Source: Candidatus Desantisiibacteriota bacterium
GTDB taxonomy: Bacteria > JACRDZ01
DNA: 10,756 nt
Assembly: GCA_016209155.1 (NCBI GenBank)
Contig: JACQWU010000109.1
Location: 1-10,756 of the forward strand
Direction of reading: 5' to 3'
Below, in pieces: positions 1-7,088 of the stretch (position 1 is the first letter of the stretch; each line of letters starts with the position of its first letter). The notes beneath the pieces were generated by a model, which was not told the DNA's origin, did no database searches, and was given only the letters and a program-made list of their open reading frames with translations. Position numbers and translations under genes: made by a program.

Positions 1-659
1 CTAAAAAGGGTATTATTGAAAAAGCTGAGCAATCATATCAAAATGCAATAAAACTTATTCCTGAACATCCATATGCTTATCGCCAAATTGGTGAGATGTA
101 TCGAAATAAAGGTATAAAGGGGCTTGGAAAAAAGGAAATTGAAAAAGCAGAAATGCTTGACAAAAAATTTTCAGTGGTTTTAATGGAACCATCAATAGAT
201 GAGAAAGATTTTTATAGTGATATAGGATTGGAATATTTAAAGAAAGATGATCTTGAAAAAGTAAAAGAGTATTTTAGTAAATCCATTGAAGTTAAAAGCG
301 AAAAAAATTATAGAGGATATTACAATATAGCTCAGATTTATATGAAAAAGAATGATATGCAGGAAGCAGAAAAAATGTTCAAAATAGTTTTGGAAATTAA
401 TCCGGAATTTGAGCCGGGATTAATAGGGCTTTGTGATCTATATTATAAAAATAATAATTATAAAAATGCTTTTTTGTATTTAAAAAAGGCAATTCAGGTG
501 AATCCTTTTGAAGGTGAATATTATTTAAAATTAGGGAGTATTTACAAAGAATTAAATATGAGAGAGGAAGCAAGAACAACTTTTCTTAAGTATCTGGAGG
601 TTGAACCTTTTGGTAAAGATATTGATAATGTTAAAAAATATTTAAGTGAGTTAAAATAA
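1..659 (+). CDS. TPR-repeat protein, 3' part only (5' end outside window)
   Basis: The reading frame is open from the first complete codon (position 3) to TAA at 657-659, giving about 218 visible residues. The ATG at 96 is internal: the codons before it (KAEQSYQNAIKLIPEHP and on) already form a tetratricopeptide repeat, so the true start lies upstream of the window. About five TPR units of 34 residues can be read, with the usual pattern of G/A at position 8, Y/F at 11, A at 20 and P at 32, for example around LGSIYKELNMREEA near the C-terminus. TPR arrays are protein-binding scaffolds; no catalytic domain is visible in this part. The protein ends soon after the last repeat. It converges on the phosphorylase gene with only 11 bp between the two stop codons. 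The role is unknown and could range from envelope assembly to a glycosyltransferase-linked or regulatory TPR protein. Confidence 0.8.
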   Translation, partial: KKGIIEKAEQSYQNAIKLIPEHPYAYRQIGEMYRNKGIKGLGKKEIEKAEMLDKKFSVVLMEPSIDEKDFYSDIGLEYLKKDDLEKVKEYFSKSIEVKSEKNYRGYYNIAQIYMKKNDMQEAEKMFKIVLEINPEFEPGLIGLCDLYYKNNNYKNAFLYLKKAIQVNPFEGEYYLKLGSIYKELNMREEARTTFLKYLEVEPFGKDIDNVKKYLSELK

Positions 660-670
660 AAGTCTATTGG

Positions 671-1489
671 TTATTTTAGAAGTGTTATACGTCGTAGTTC
701 CTGGCATTTACAATGTTTTTTTTCATATAATAATATATTTAATGCATCAATTAATACTCTGGCAATATTAACCCCTTCAGTAGTGAAAATATTTTTAAAT
801 TCATCATAATCCCAGTCTTTTATAACCCCTTCCGCATAATTTACTATCATATATATTCCGGCGTAACATGAGCCAATCTCTCGTGCTAAATAAACCTCGG
901 GACAAATACTCTGTCCAACTACATTTGCTCCGCAGATTGACATCATCTTTATTTCAGCTCTGCTTTCAAAATGTCTGCCGTCTGTATTTGAATATACACC
1001 TTCTGTAAACAAGTTTCTTTCAGGTAAAAATTTTTGCGCAGATTTTTTTAATGCATTTCTTAAATCAGAGCAGAAAGGATCTCTCATAATAAGAAGATAA
1101 TCTTCTGTCAGGTTTACAGAACGCCTGGAGGAAAAATCAATATAGTCGTGAGGAATAATCAAGTCCTTTGGATGAAATAGTGTATTTATACTGCCAACCC
1201 CGCCTTCAACAAGAATATTTTTTATCCCGGCTTCTTTGAAAACCCAGAAAATTTGTTTTGAAGCAAGTGCACGGTCAACTCCTCTGCGCCATCCATGCAT
1301 TTTGCAGGTAAGAATAGGTTCTTTGCTTAAATTGAAAATAGTAAAAAGAGGACTTTGACCAAAAGGGGTAGAAAAAAAAATATTTTTATTTATTATTTCA
1401 ATTTGATCAGACAGACAGCATTCCGGAAAATCTACAGCAAATGTAGATGATCCGCCTATTATTGCATATTCAGCATTTGGAATGTTCAT
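671..1489 (-). CDS. MTAP/PNP-family purine nucleoside phosphorylase (MTA/MTI phosphorylase-like)
   Basis: 272 residues, close to the family's usual length. Family enzymes cleave the N-glycosidic bond of a purine nucleoside such as 5'-methylthioadenosine or methylthioinosine with phosphate, giving free base and sugar 1-phosphate (purine and methionine salvage, cytoplasm). Visible landmarks in family order are IIGGSS (10-15, phosphate loop), HGWRRG (65-70), LVEGGVGSI (93-101), HDYID (114-118), DGRHFES (170-176), GANVVGQSICPE (187-198), LAREIG (201-206) and VNYAEG (216-221). The position that is Asp in adenine-specific MTAP appears to be Asn217, as in PNPs acting on 6-oxopurines, so inosine- or guanosine-type substrates, or MTI, are plausible (inference). 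The usual RHG...VNYRAN block is replaced by HGWRRGVDRALASKQ, so this is a divergent subfamily. The ATG has a weak SD (AGAGA). A promoter and a foldable leader lie upstream. Confidence 0.85.
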   Translation of the reverse strand: MNIPNAEYAIIGGSSTFAVDFPECCLSDQIEIINKNIFFSTPFGQSPLFTIFNLSKEPILTCKMHGWRRGVDRALASKQIFWVFKEAGIKNILVEGGVGSINTLFHPKDLIIPHDYIDFSSRRSVNLTEDYLLIMRDPFCSDLRNALKKSAQKFLPERNLFTEGVYSNTDGRHFESRAEIKMMSICGANVVGQSICPEVYLAREIGSCYAGIYMIVNYAEGVIKDWDYDEFKNIFTTEGVNIARVLIDALNILLYEKKHCKCQELRRITLLK

Positions 1490-1522
1490 AAGTTCTCTGT
1501 CACTATTAAGGTATTTAGTTGG

Positions 1523-1580
1523 CTGAAGGCTTAAGTACGTTAGCTATCATGATTTATACTTATAAACCCTCCGCCTTCAG
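1523..1580 (-). promoter_or_regulatory. Foldable 5' leader of the nucleoside phosphorylase gene (candidate cis-regulatory RNA)
   Basis: Read on the minus strand, CTGAAGGC (1580-1573) pairs perfectly with GCCTTCAG (1530-1523). Inside it, TAAGTA (1562-1557 side TACTTA on +) pairs with its complement at 1537-1532, leaving a 10-nt purine-rich internal bulge (GGAGGGTTTA) on one side and a 19-nt apical loop containing ATCATGAT. It lies between the predicted promoter and the ATG at 1489, so it would be transcribed as leader RNA. No T-run follows it, so it is not a simple terminator. I do not recognise it as SAM, purine or preQ1 riboswitch consensus. Confidence 0.35.
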
Positions 1581-1598
1581 TCTATCTGGTTGAATTAT

Positions 1599-1629
1599 AT
1601 TATATACCATAAAAAGCATCAGAGCGCAA
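1599..1629 (-). promoter_or_regulatory. Predicted sigma-70 promoter for the nucleoside phosphorylase gene
   Basis: On the minus strand a TTGCGC box (1629-1624) is followed by overlapping TATATA/TATAAT boxes (1606-1601, spacing 17; or 1604-1599, spacing 19). It begins just after the stop codon of the upstream membrane-protein gene and would give a leader of roughly 100 nt that contains the hairpin at 1523-1580. Confidence 0.35.
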
Positions 1630-1630
1630 T

Positions 1631-2053
1631 TTAATTATTAATATATTCTGTCGAATCTTTTATATTGTTTTTAGAACGAGGCCAGAATAAATATATTAAA
1701 GTCAGGGAGAATATAGGCACTACAGCATAAATTAAATAAGCAATATTTAATGCTTTTAAAATTATACCTGCGGCAAAAAGACAAATAAAAGAATATAGCC
1801 AGCACCCGGCTACAATAAGGCTGACTGTTAATCCCCATGCTTTATTTTTCCATAATCCATATGCGGCAACACCGCCTAAAAGGACAAGTGAAAGGTCAGA
1901 TGTGACAAATATTTTGCATAATCCAATATAATTATAATTTTTAAGAGGCATAGGCAGTAAATTTGTAAAAATTAATATATACCAGATAGAAATAAGTAAA
2001 ATGATAGAAATAATTGATACCGCAAGCTTCAAACTATTTGATAATTTTTTCAT
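1631..2053 (-). CDS. Small four-helix membrane protein of unknown function
   Basis: 140 residues from the chosen start (MKKLSNSLKL). I chose the ATG at 2053-2051 because AGGAG stands 5 nt before it; the frame stays open another 20 codons upstream to 2113, but that stretch has no comparable ribosome site and reads as low-complexity leader. Four hydrophobic segments are visible, at about residues 10-30 (LAVSIISIILLISIWYILIF), 48-66, 73-95 and 100-122, followed by a charged tail PRSKNNIKDST. Between helices 2 and 3 is GLWKNKAWG, a short turn of the G-W-K/R-x-x-x-W-G kind that is common in small bacterial integral membrane proteins of unknown role. No enzyme motif is seen. It is divergent from hflK, with about 250 bp of regulatory DNA between them, and shares no obvious pathway with its neighbours. 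Confidence 0.75.
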   Translation of the reverse strand: MKKLSNSLKLAVSIISIILLISIWYILIFTNLLPMPLKNYNYIGLCKIFVTSDLSLVLLGGVAAYGLWKNKAWGLTVSLIVAGCWLYSFICLFAAGIILKALNIAYLIYAVVPIFSLTLIYLFWPRSKNNIKDSTEYINN

Positions 2054-2167
2054 ATTTTCTCCTTTTTTATTTATTAATTTAAAAAATATTTTAAAACGCT
2101 GTAAGAATATCAAAAAAAAATCATGACTATCAAGGATTTTCCGTGTAAAAGTATAAATAGGGGGTTG

Positions 2168-2238
2168 AAAAGCAATTATCGACCATTAAATGGTAAAAAA
2201 AGGAGATTGAAGGCATAAATGATAATTTAATTGCTTTT
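2168..2238. repeat. Inverted repeat in the divergent intergenic region
   Basis: AAAAGCAATT (2168-2177) and AATTGCTTTT (2229-2238) are perfect 10-bp inverted copies about 50 bp apart. A smaller palindrome, ACCATT-A-AATGGT, lies at 2182-2194 between them. Each outer arm carries a TTGCTT that could serve as the -35 box of an outward promoter, so the pair could be an operator controlling both the membrane-protein gene (-) and hflKC (+). This is inference. It is not a convincing terminator because the stem is AT-rich. Confidence 0.35.
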
Positions 2239-2258
2239 TATTAATAACCTGATATACT
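2231..2258 (+). promoter_or_regulatory. Predicted sigma-70 promoter for hflKC
   Basis: TTGCTT (2231-2236) and TATACT (2253-2258) are separated by 16 bp and lie about 45 bp upstream of the hflK ATG. The -35 box is inside one arm of the 10-bp inverted repeat. The AT-rich surroundings make chance matches likely, hence moderate confidence. Confidence 0.35.
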
Positions 2259-2301
2259 GATAAATTGATATTATATTAGTTTTTTAATAGAAAGAAAAAA
2301 A

Positions 2302-3312
2302 ATGGATGAAAATTTTTCAAAAGATAATGTCATAGATATCAGGAGTATAGCTTTTAAAATTAAAGAATTTCTTAGGAATTTGCATAATAAGCTATGGTTG
2401 TTTGGTATTATTTTTTTAGGTTTTATTATATTGATGTCAACTTTTTATACTATTGCTCCTGAGGAACTTGGTGTGGTATTAAGATTGGGAAAATATTCAC
2501 ATATTACTTCCCCGGGATTACATTTCAAAATACCTTTCGGTATAGATAATGTCTACAAAGTAAAAACAGAAATGGTTTATAAACAGGAATTTGGATTCCG
2601 AACAATAGAATCTGGTGTGCACACTGAATATGAAAGGACAGGCTACGATGACGAATCTTTAATGTTAACAGGAGATTTAAATGTAATCGACCTTGAATTT
2701 GTGGTGCAATATCGCATTAAGGATCCTCTTCAGTATTTATTCAAAGTAGCTGATGTGGAAAAAGCCATAAGAGATGTTTCAGAAGCGGTTATACGTAAAA
2801 TTACAGGGAATAAAACATTTGACGGGATTTTGATTAACAGAGTTGAGGTTGCGGATGCGGCACAGCAGGAATTACAAAAAATATTGGATTTGTATGAAAC
2901 AGGGATTAAAATCATCACAATTAAACTTCAGGATGTAAATCCTCCGGATCCTGTTAAGCCGGCATTTAATGAAGTGAATGAAGCTATTCAGGATAGAGAG
3001 CAGCTTGTTAATCAGGCGCAGGAAAAATATAATAAAGAAATTCCCATGTCAAAAGGTGAAGCAGACCGCATTATTGCTCAGGCAGAAGGATATGCCATGG
3101 AAAGAGTGAATACCGCCGAAGGAGATGCTTCAAGATTCAAATCAATATTGAAAGAATATAAAAAATCAAAAGAAGTTACACGCAGACGATTTTATCTTGA
3201 AGCAATGCGTAAACTAATACCTCAAATAAAAGAAATTTATATTATGGATGAGGATCAAAAAACCGTTCTTCCATTTATGAAACTGGGTAAAAATCAGGAG
3301 GCGGTAAAATGA
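2302..3312 (+). CDS. hflK: HflK, SPFH-domain membrane protein of the HflKC complex
   Basis: 336 residues. HflK and HflC assemble into a large membrane-anchored SPFH ring that in E. coli surrounds and modulates the FtsH protease. Visible here are a short cytoplasmic N-terminus, one transmembrane helix at about 31-50 (LWLFGIIFLGFIILMSTFYT), the SPFH entry motif IAPEELGVVLRLGKY with SPGLHFKIPFG (70-80), then the hallmark QDVNPPDPVKPAFNEVNEA, the RGEA-like coiled-coil stretch (KGEADRIIAQAEGYA) and EVTRRRFYLEAM near the end. It lacks the long glycine-rich N-terminus of E. coli HflK. The ATG at 2302 has only a weak purine-rich ribosome site (AGAAAG). The gene overlaps hflC by 4 bp (ATGA), so the two are translationally coupled. 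No ftsH is in the window. Confidence 0.95.
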   Translation: MDENFSKDNVIDIRSIAFKIKEFLRNLHNKLWLFGIIFLGFIILMSTFYTIAPEELGVVLRLGKYSHITSPGLHFKIPFGIDNVYKVKTEMVYKQEFGFRTIESGVHTEYERTGYDDESLMLTGDLNVIDLEFVVQYRIKDPLQYLFKVADVEKAIRDVSEAVIRKITGNKTFDGILINRVEVADAAQQELQKILDLYETGIKIITIKLQDVNPPDPVKPAFNEVNEAIQDREQLVNQAQEKYNKEIPMSKGEADRIIAQAEGYAMERVNTAEGDASRFKSILKEYKKSKEVTRRRFYLEAMRKLIPQIKEIYIMDEDQKTVLPFMKLGKNQEAVK

Positions 3313-4265
3313 AAACACATAAAATCATAACAGGGATAATCATGTTTTTTGTTTTTATATCCTTTAATGATGCCTTCTATATTCTGGATGAAAGTGAGCA
3401 GGTGGTTATAACTCAATTTGGAAGGCCTATAGGTAATCCCATAAATCAGGCCGGAGTGTATTTTAAAATACCATTTATTCAAAAGAAAAATATATTTGAA
3501 AAAAGAATTTTGATCTGGGAGGGAGATTCCAATCAAATACCCACTAAAGACAAAAAATACATATGGGTAGAAACTACCGCCCGATGGAAAATTGAAGATG
3601 CTTTAAAATTTCTTCAGACAACAGCCAGCTATCAGGTCGCCTACTCCAGAATGGATGATATTATTGATGCTGTTGTCCGCGATATTGTATCAAGCAACCC
3701 GTTAATAGAAGTTGTTCGAACCCAGACTCTTTTGGCTGATGAACAAATTAAAAATCAATATGTTCCGGGTATGGCAAAAAATGTTAATGAAGAAGAATAT
3801 ACAGAAGAAATTAAAATCGGAAGAGAGAAAATTACAAAATTAATTCTCGAAGAATCCGCCAAACTTATTTCACGTTTTGGTATTAAACTTGTGGATGTAA
3901 GGATAAAGCGCATTAACTATGTTGAAAGTGTCCGAAATAAAGTTTACCAGCGTATGATTTCAGAAAGGAAACGTATTGCAAGCGCTTACCGCTCGGAAGG
4001 AGAAGGCAAAAAAGCGGAAACAATGGGGCAAATGGAAAAAGAACTTCAGCAGATAAAATCAGAAGCATATAAAAAATCTCAAGTAATTTGCGGTGAAGCC
4101 GATGCAAAAGCCACACTGATTTACGGATCAGCATATAATGAAGACCCTGAATTTTATGCGTTTTACAAAACACTGGAAACATATTCGGAATTAAAAAATG
4201 ATAATGCATGTTTAGTCTTGTCAACGAACAGCGATTTATATAAATATCTTAAAAAAATACAATAA
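3309..4265 (+). CDS. hflC: HflC, SPFH-domain partner of HflK
   Basis: 318 residues, near the family length. An N-terminal membrane anchor at about 5-24 (IITGIIMFFVFISFNDAFY) leads into DESEQVVITQFGRPIGNP and AGVYFKIPFIQK, the SPFH opening. WEGDSNQIPTKDKKYIWVE and ARWKIEDALKFL match the usual HflC core. The C-terminal coiled coil has RMISERKRIASAYRSEGEG, GEADAKATLIYGSAY and DPEFYAFYKTLETY, which is diagnostic for HflC rather than HflK. AGGAGG stands 7 nt before the ATG, inside the end of hflK, and the 4-bp overlap implies co-translation at matched levels. It probably acts at the inner membrane with HflK in protein quality control. An 89-bp gap separates it from hisI. Confidence 0.95.
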   Translation: MKTHKIITGIIMFFVFISFNDAFYILDESEQVVITQFGRPIGNPINQAGVYFKIPFIQKKNIFEKRILIWEGDSNQIPTKDKKYIWVETTARWKIEDALKFLQTTASYQVAYSRMDDIIDAVVRDIVSSNPLIEVVRTQTLLADEQIKNQYVPGMAKNVNEEEYTEEIKIGREKITKLILEESAKLISRFGIKLVDVRIKRINYVESVRNKVYQRMISERKRIASAYRSEGEGKKAETMGQMEKELQQIKSEAYKKSQVICGEADAKATLIYGSAYNEDPEFYAFYKTLETYSELKNDNACLVLSTNSDLYKYLKKIQ

Positions 4266-4281
4266 AAAATCTTTCTATATC

Positions 4282-4300
4282 ATTCCCGTGAAAGCGGAAT
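4282..4300. repeat. Small REP-like palindrome after hflC
   Basis: ATTCC (4282-4286) and GGAAT (4296-4300) flank CGTGAAAGC. The whole resembles a degenerate copy of the ATTCCCGCGAAAGCGGGAAT intergenic palindromes common in several bacterial groups. It lies between hflC and hisI. The stem is short and no T-run follows, so it is a poor terminator. Confidence 0.4.
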
Positions 4301-4354
4301 TTATCAGATGTGCGATATAATACTATTTTATAAAAAAAATACAGGAGAAAAAAA

Positions 4355-4735
4355 TTGATTAATATTGATTTTGATAAAAGCGGCGGGATAATACCTGCTG
4401 TTGTTCAGGATTATGGGACAGGCGAAGTACTTATGCTGGCTTATATGAATAAGGAAGCTTTTGAAAAAACTCTGGAAACAGGGAAAGGATATTTTTTTAG
4501 CCGTTCCAGAAATAAACTGTGGCTAAAAGGTGAAAGTTCAGGGCATGTGCAGATTGTAAAGGAAATATTGATAGACTGCGATAATGATACTCTGCTTTTA
4601 AAAGTTGAGCAGATAGGCGGCGCCGCATGCCATACCGGATATAATTCCTGTTTTTTTCGTAAAATAAGCGGCGAAGAAATGAAAATAATAAAGGACAAAA
4701 AAGTTTTTGATCCTGAAAAAGTATATGGTAAATAG
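4355..4735 (+). CDS. hisI: Phosphoribosyl-AMP cyclohydrolase
   Basis: 126 residues. It opens the purine ring of phosphoribosyl-AMP to give ProFAR (third step of histidine synthesis, cytoplasm, Zn and Mg dependent). It starts with TTG, supported by AGGAG 7 nt upstream and by the match of [19 protein letters not shown] to the family start. Motifs are VLMLAYMN (25-32), [19 protein letters not shown] (46-64), the Mg-binding DCDNDTLL (74-81) and the Zn ligands ACHTGYNSC (91-99). It is a stand-alone HisI: it ends soon after the domain with no HisE pyrophosphohydrolase fusion, so HisE must be encoded elsewhere. hisG follows 22 bp downstream and they are probably one operon. Confidence 0.97.
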   Translation: MINIDFDKSGGIIPAVVQDYGTGEVLMLAYMNKEAFEKTLETGKGYFFSRSRNKLWLKGESSGHVQIVKEILIDCDNDTLLLKVEQIGGAACHTGYNSCFFRKISGEEMKIIKDKKVFDPEKVYGK

Positions 4736-4757
4736 AAGAAAGGCGGAAAATCATAAA

Positions 4758-5627
4758 ATGAAACTTAAACTGGGTCTCCCAAAAGGCAGTTTGCAGGAAT
4801 CAACTTTAAAGATGTTTAAAAAAGCCGGATTTAATATAAATGTAGGCTCGCGGTCATATTTTCCATCCATTGATGATGATGAAATTGAGTGTATGCTGAT
4901 ACGCGCGCAGGAAATGGCAAAATATGTTGAGCAAGGGGTCATGGATTGCGGACTGACCGGTAAAGACTGGATAATAGAAACTGATTCAGATGTTGAGGAA
5001 GTGGCTGACTTGATATATGCAAAACAGGGTCTGCGTCCGGTGCGCTGGGTGGTTGCTGTTCCCGAAGATTCAAAAATGAAATCAGCAAAAGATCTTGAAG
5101 GAAAACGGATAGCAACCGAAGTAGTTAATATTACAAAAAAATATTTAAAGAAAAACGGGGTAAAAGCTGAGGTGGAGTTTTCCTGGGGGGCAACAGAGGC
5201 AAAAGTCCCTAACCTTGTTGATGCTATTGTGGAGATAACAGAAACAGGATCATCTCTTCGTGCAAACAAGTTGAAAATTATTGATACGATAATGGAATCC
5301 ACAACAAAATTTGTTGTGAATAAAAAAGCCTGGCAGGATAAATGGAAAAAACACAAGATTGAAAATATACTTACTTTACTGCGGGGTGCTCTGGCGGCTG
5401 AAGAAAAAGTGGGGATAAAACTTAATGTAAGCGAAAAAAATCTTGATGAAGTATTGTCTCTTTTACCGGCTTTACGTACTCCGACGATTTCTCATCTGGC
5501 AGAATCAGGCTGGAAAGCGCTGGATACAATTATTGATGAAAAAACAGTGAGAGACCTTATCCCAAAGCTGCGAAGAGCCGGCGCTGAGGGAATTGTTGAG
5601 TATCCTTTAAATAAAATAATAGAATAA
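4758..5627 (+). CDS. hisG: ATP phosphoribosyltransferase, long (self-regulated) form
   Basis: 289 residues. It joins ATP and PRPP to make phosphoribosyl-ATP, the committed and histidine-inhibited step. The frame is open back to a TTG at 4707 inside hisI, but I chose the ATG at 4758 because [12 protein letters not shown] is the typical HisG N-terminus; GGCGG stands 11 nt upstream. The catalytic part spans about 1-210, with GLPKGSL (6-12), the [13 protein letters not shown] block (60-72) and the PRPP-binding [13 protein letters not shown] (160-172). Residues about 215-289 form the C-terminal ACT-like regulatory domain ([38 protein letters not shown]). So this is the long hexameric HisG, which does not need HisZ and is expected to be feedback-inhibited by histidine. 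Confidence 0.97.
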   Translation: MKLKLGLPKGSLQESTLKMFKKAGFNINVGSRSYFPSIDDDEIECMLIRAQEMAKYVEQGVMDCGLTGKDWIIETDSDVEEVADLIYAKQGLRPVRWVVAVPEDSKMKSAKDLEGKRIATEVVNITKKYLKKNGVKAEVEFSWGATEAKVPNLVDAIVEITETGSSLRANKLKIIDTIMESTTKFVVNKKAWQDKWKKHKIENILTLLRGALAAEEKVGIKLNVSEKNLDEVLSLLPALRTPTISHLAESGWKALDTIIDEKTVRDLIPKLRRAGAEGIVEYPLNKIIE

Positions 5628-5681
5628 CACTACTGCTATCATATTTATAGTGCTTTAGAAACAAAATCAGGAGAGTGGCAA

Positions 5682-6251
5682 ATGCAGAATACAAAGAATA
5701 AAGCACAAAACGAAAAGAACAAAACAAACAAAACAGATATCCCGTCATCCGCACAATTTTCAATTAGCGGTTTACGCATTGGATTTGGGTATGATATCCA
5801 TATTTTTGCGGCGGGACGTAAATTAATGCTGGGCGGTGTGCAAATATCTTATCCCCTGGGACTGGCCGGTCATTCTGATGCAGATGTGCTTTTGCATGCT
5901 ATATGCGATGCTCTTCTCGGAGCAGCCGGATTCATGGACATAGGGAAACATTTCCCCAATACAGATTTAAAATACAAAAATATTTCCAGCTTGATTTTGC
6001 TAAAACATGTTGCGGTTAAGATAAAAAAAGCAGGTTTTTCCATTATCAATATAGATACTACTGTGCTCGCTGAACAACCTAAAATAAGCCGGTATGTTAG
6101 CTATATGATTAAAGTAATATCCGAAGTCCTTTCTCTTAATACTTCATGTTTAAACATCAAGGCAACAACTGCTGAAGGGCTGGATGCAATTGGAAGGAAA
6201 GAAGGAATAGCAGCATATGCTACTGCTCTTTTATATACTGAAAGAGGGTAA
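5682..6251 (+). CDS. ispF: 2-C-methyl-D-erythritol 2,4-cyclodiphosphate synthase with N-terminal extension
   Basis: 189 residues against about 157-160 usual. It cyclises CDP-ME 2-phosphate to MEcPP in the MEP isoprenoid pathway (cytoplasm, trimer, Zn and Mg/Mn). The divalent-metal ligands fit E. coli Asp8, His10 and His42 with a constant offset of 30: Asp38 and His40 in GYDIH, and His72 in VLLHAICDALLG. HSDAD (64-68), MDIGKHFPNTD (85-95) and TTAEGLDAIGRKEGIAA (162-178) complete the fold. The ATG is backed by AGGAG 8 nt upstream, and no ATG, GTG or TTG occurs nearer to LRIGFGYDIH, so the 30-residue Lys/Asn-rich, hydrophilic extension is likely translated. ispD is not adjacent. It sits 54 bp after hisG and 15 bp before the ZIP gene. 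Confidence 0.95.
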   Translation: MQNTKNKAQNEKNKTNKTDIPSSAQFSISGLRIGFGYDIHIFAAGRKLMLGGVQISYPLGLAGHSDADVLLHAICDALLGAAGFMDIGKHFPNTDLKYKNISSLILLKHVAVKIKKAGFSIINIDTTVLAEQPKISRYVSYMIKVISEVLSLNTSCLNIKATTAEGLDAIGRKEGIAAYATALLYTERG

Positions 6252-6266
6252 AAAGGATTAGCTCCG

Positions 6267-7007
6267 GTGATATTAAATATCTTCTTAAGCATTCTAACTG
6301 TCAGCCTTATATCTTTAATAGGTATTGCAAGTTTTATTATAAACAAAAAAAATATGGAAATGACGCTGATCTTTCTTGTAAGTTTTTCTGCCGGCAGTCT
6401 GCTGGGAGATTGTTTTATCCATATTTTGCCTGAAATAATAAAAAAAATAAATTTCGGACTTGCACCCGCACTTTTGATACTCTGCGGGATACTTCTTTTT
6501 TTTATTTTAGAAAAATTTATATTCTGGCGTCATTGTCATGTCCCGACTTCTTCAGGTCATCCGCATCCTATTGTTTTAATGAATCTCGTCGGAGACGGAC
6601 TTCATAATTTCATTGACGGGATGGTTATAGCAGGCAGTTATCTCCTCAACACGCATATTGGACTTACCACCACAATTGCTATAATATTTCATGAAATACC
6701 GCAGGAGATAGGAGATTTTGGAGTTCTGATTTATGGTGGATTTACAAAAAAGAAAGCTCTTTTTTTTAATTTTTTATCTTCTTTAACCGCATTTTTAGGT
6801 GCGGGATTTGTTTTAATATTAAAAGATAGTTATCAGGATTTTTCAACCCTAATTATGGCTTTTACTGTAGGAGGTTTTATTTATATAGCCGGAGTCGACC
6901 TCCTCCCTGAATTAAAAAAAGAAACAGAATTAAATAAGTCTTTACTGCAGATGGTTAGCTTTATTCTCGGGATGGGGATAATGGTTTTTTTTGTTTACAT
7001 GGAATAA
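6267..7007 (+). CDS. ZIP-family metal transporter
   Basis: 246 residues with about seven or eight hydrophobic segments. ZIP proteins bring zinc, iron or similar divalent metals into the cytoplasm. The TM4 signature GDGLHNFIDGMVIAGSYL (109-126; His113, Asn114 and Asp117 as likely metal ligands) and the TM5 signature FHEIPQEIGDFGVL (141-154; His142, Glu143, Glu147) are both present. A metal-binding-type loop before TM4 has HCHVPTSSGHPH (89-100). HILPE (52-56) marks the second helix. The HEIPxExGDF form places it in the LIV-1/ZupT-like part of the family. The start is GTG, with AAGGA 9 nt upstream and only 15 bp after ispF, so it probably belongs to the his-isp transcript. Substrate metal cannot be read from the sequence. 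Confidence 0.92.
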   Translation: MILNIFLSILTVSLISLIGIASFIINKKNMEMTLIFLVSFSAGSLLGDCFIHILPEIIKKINFGLAPALLILCGILLFFILEKFIFWRHCHVPTSSGHPHPIVLMNLVGDGLHNFIDGMVIAGSYLLNTHIGLTTTIAIIFHEIPQEIGDFGVLIYGGFTKKKALFFNFLSSLTAFLGAGFVLILKDSYQDFSTLIMAFTVGGFIYIAGVDLLPELKKETELNKSLLQMVSFILGMGIMVFFVYME

Positions 7008-7088
7008 TATTTCATTAATAGAGAGTTCAGTTATTGAATAAATCCAGAGATAATACAAGATTCACAGAAATACCGGTCAGAGTAATTT

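Noticed and set aside
96-98. ATG at 96 as the start of the first TPR protein
   Set aside because: The same frame is open to the window edge and the residues before the ATG form a good TPR repeat, so the gene begins outside the window.
2054-2113. Longer start at 2113 for the small membrane protein
   Set aside because: The added 20 residues are low-complexity, and the AGGAG at 2063-2059 sits inside them at the right distance for the internal ATG at 2053.
2202-2230. Mini-ORF after AAGGAG in the divergent region
   Set aside because: The ATG at 2219 is followed by only two codons before a stop (ATA ATT TAA), too short to support as a leader peptide.
4707-4757. Upstream TTG start for hisG overlapping hisI
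   Set aside because: [12 protein letters not shown] at 4758 matches the family N-terminus, and the extra residues [17 protein letters not shown] have no family counterpart.
4751-5356. Long open frame on the minus strand opposite hisG
   Set aside because: It mirrors hisG codons, has a Ser/Phe-rich composition with no recognisable domain, and hisG is certain.
7008-7088. Terminator between the convergent ZIP and LolB-like genes, or extra C-terminal codons of the LolB-like gene in another frame
   Set aside because: I found no GC-rich stem with a T-run, and the other-frame extension (TKNYSDRYF and on) has no clear match to the expected C-terminal strands.
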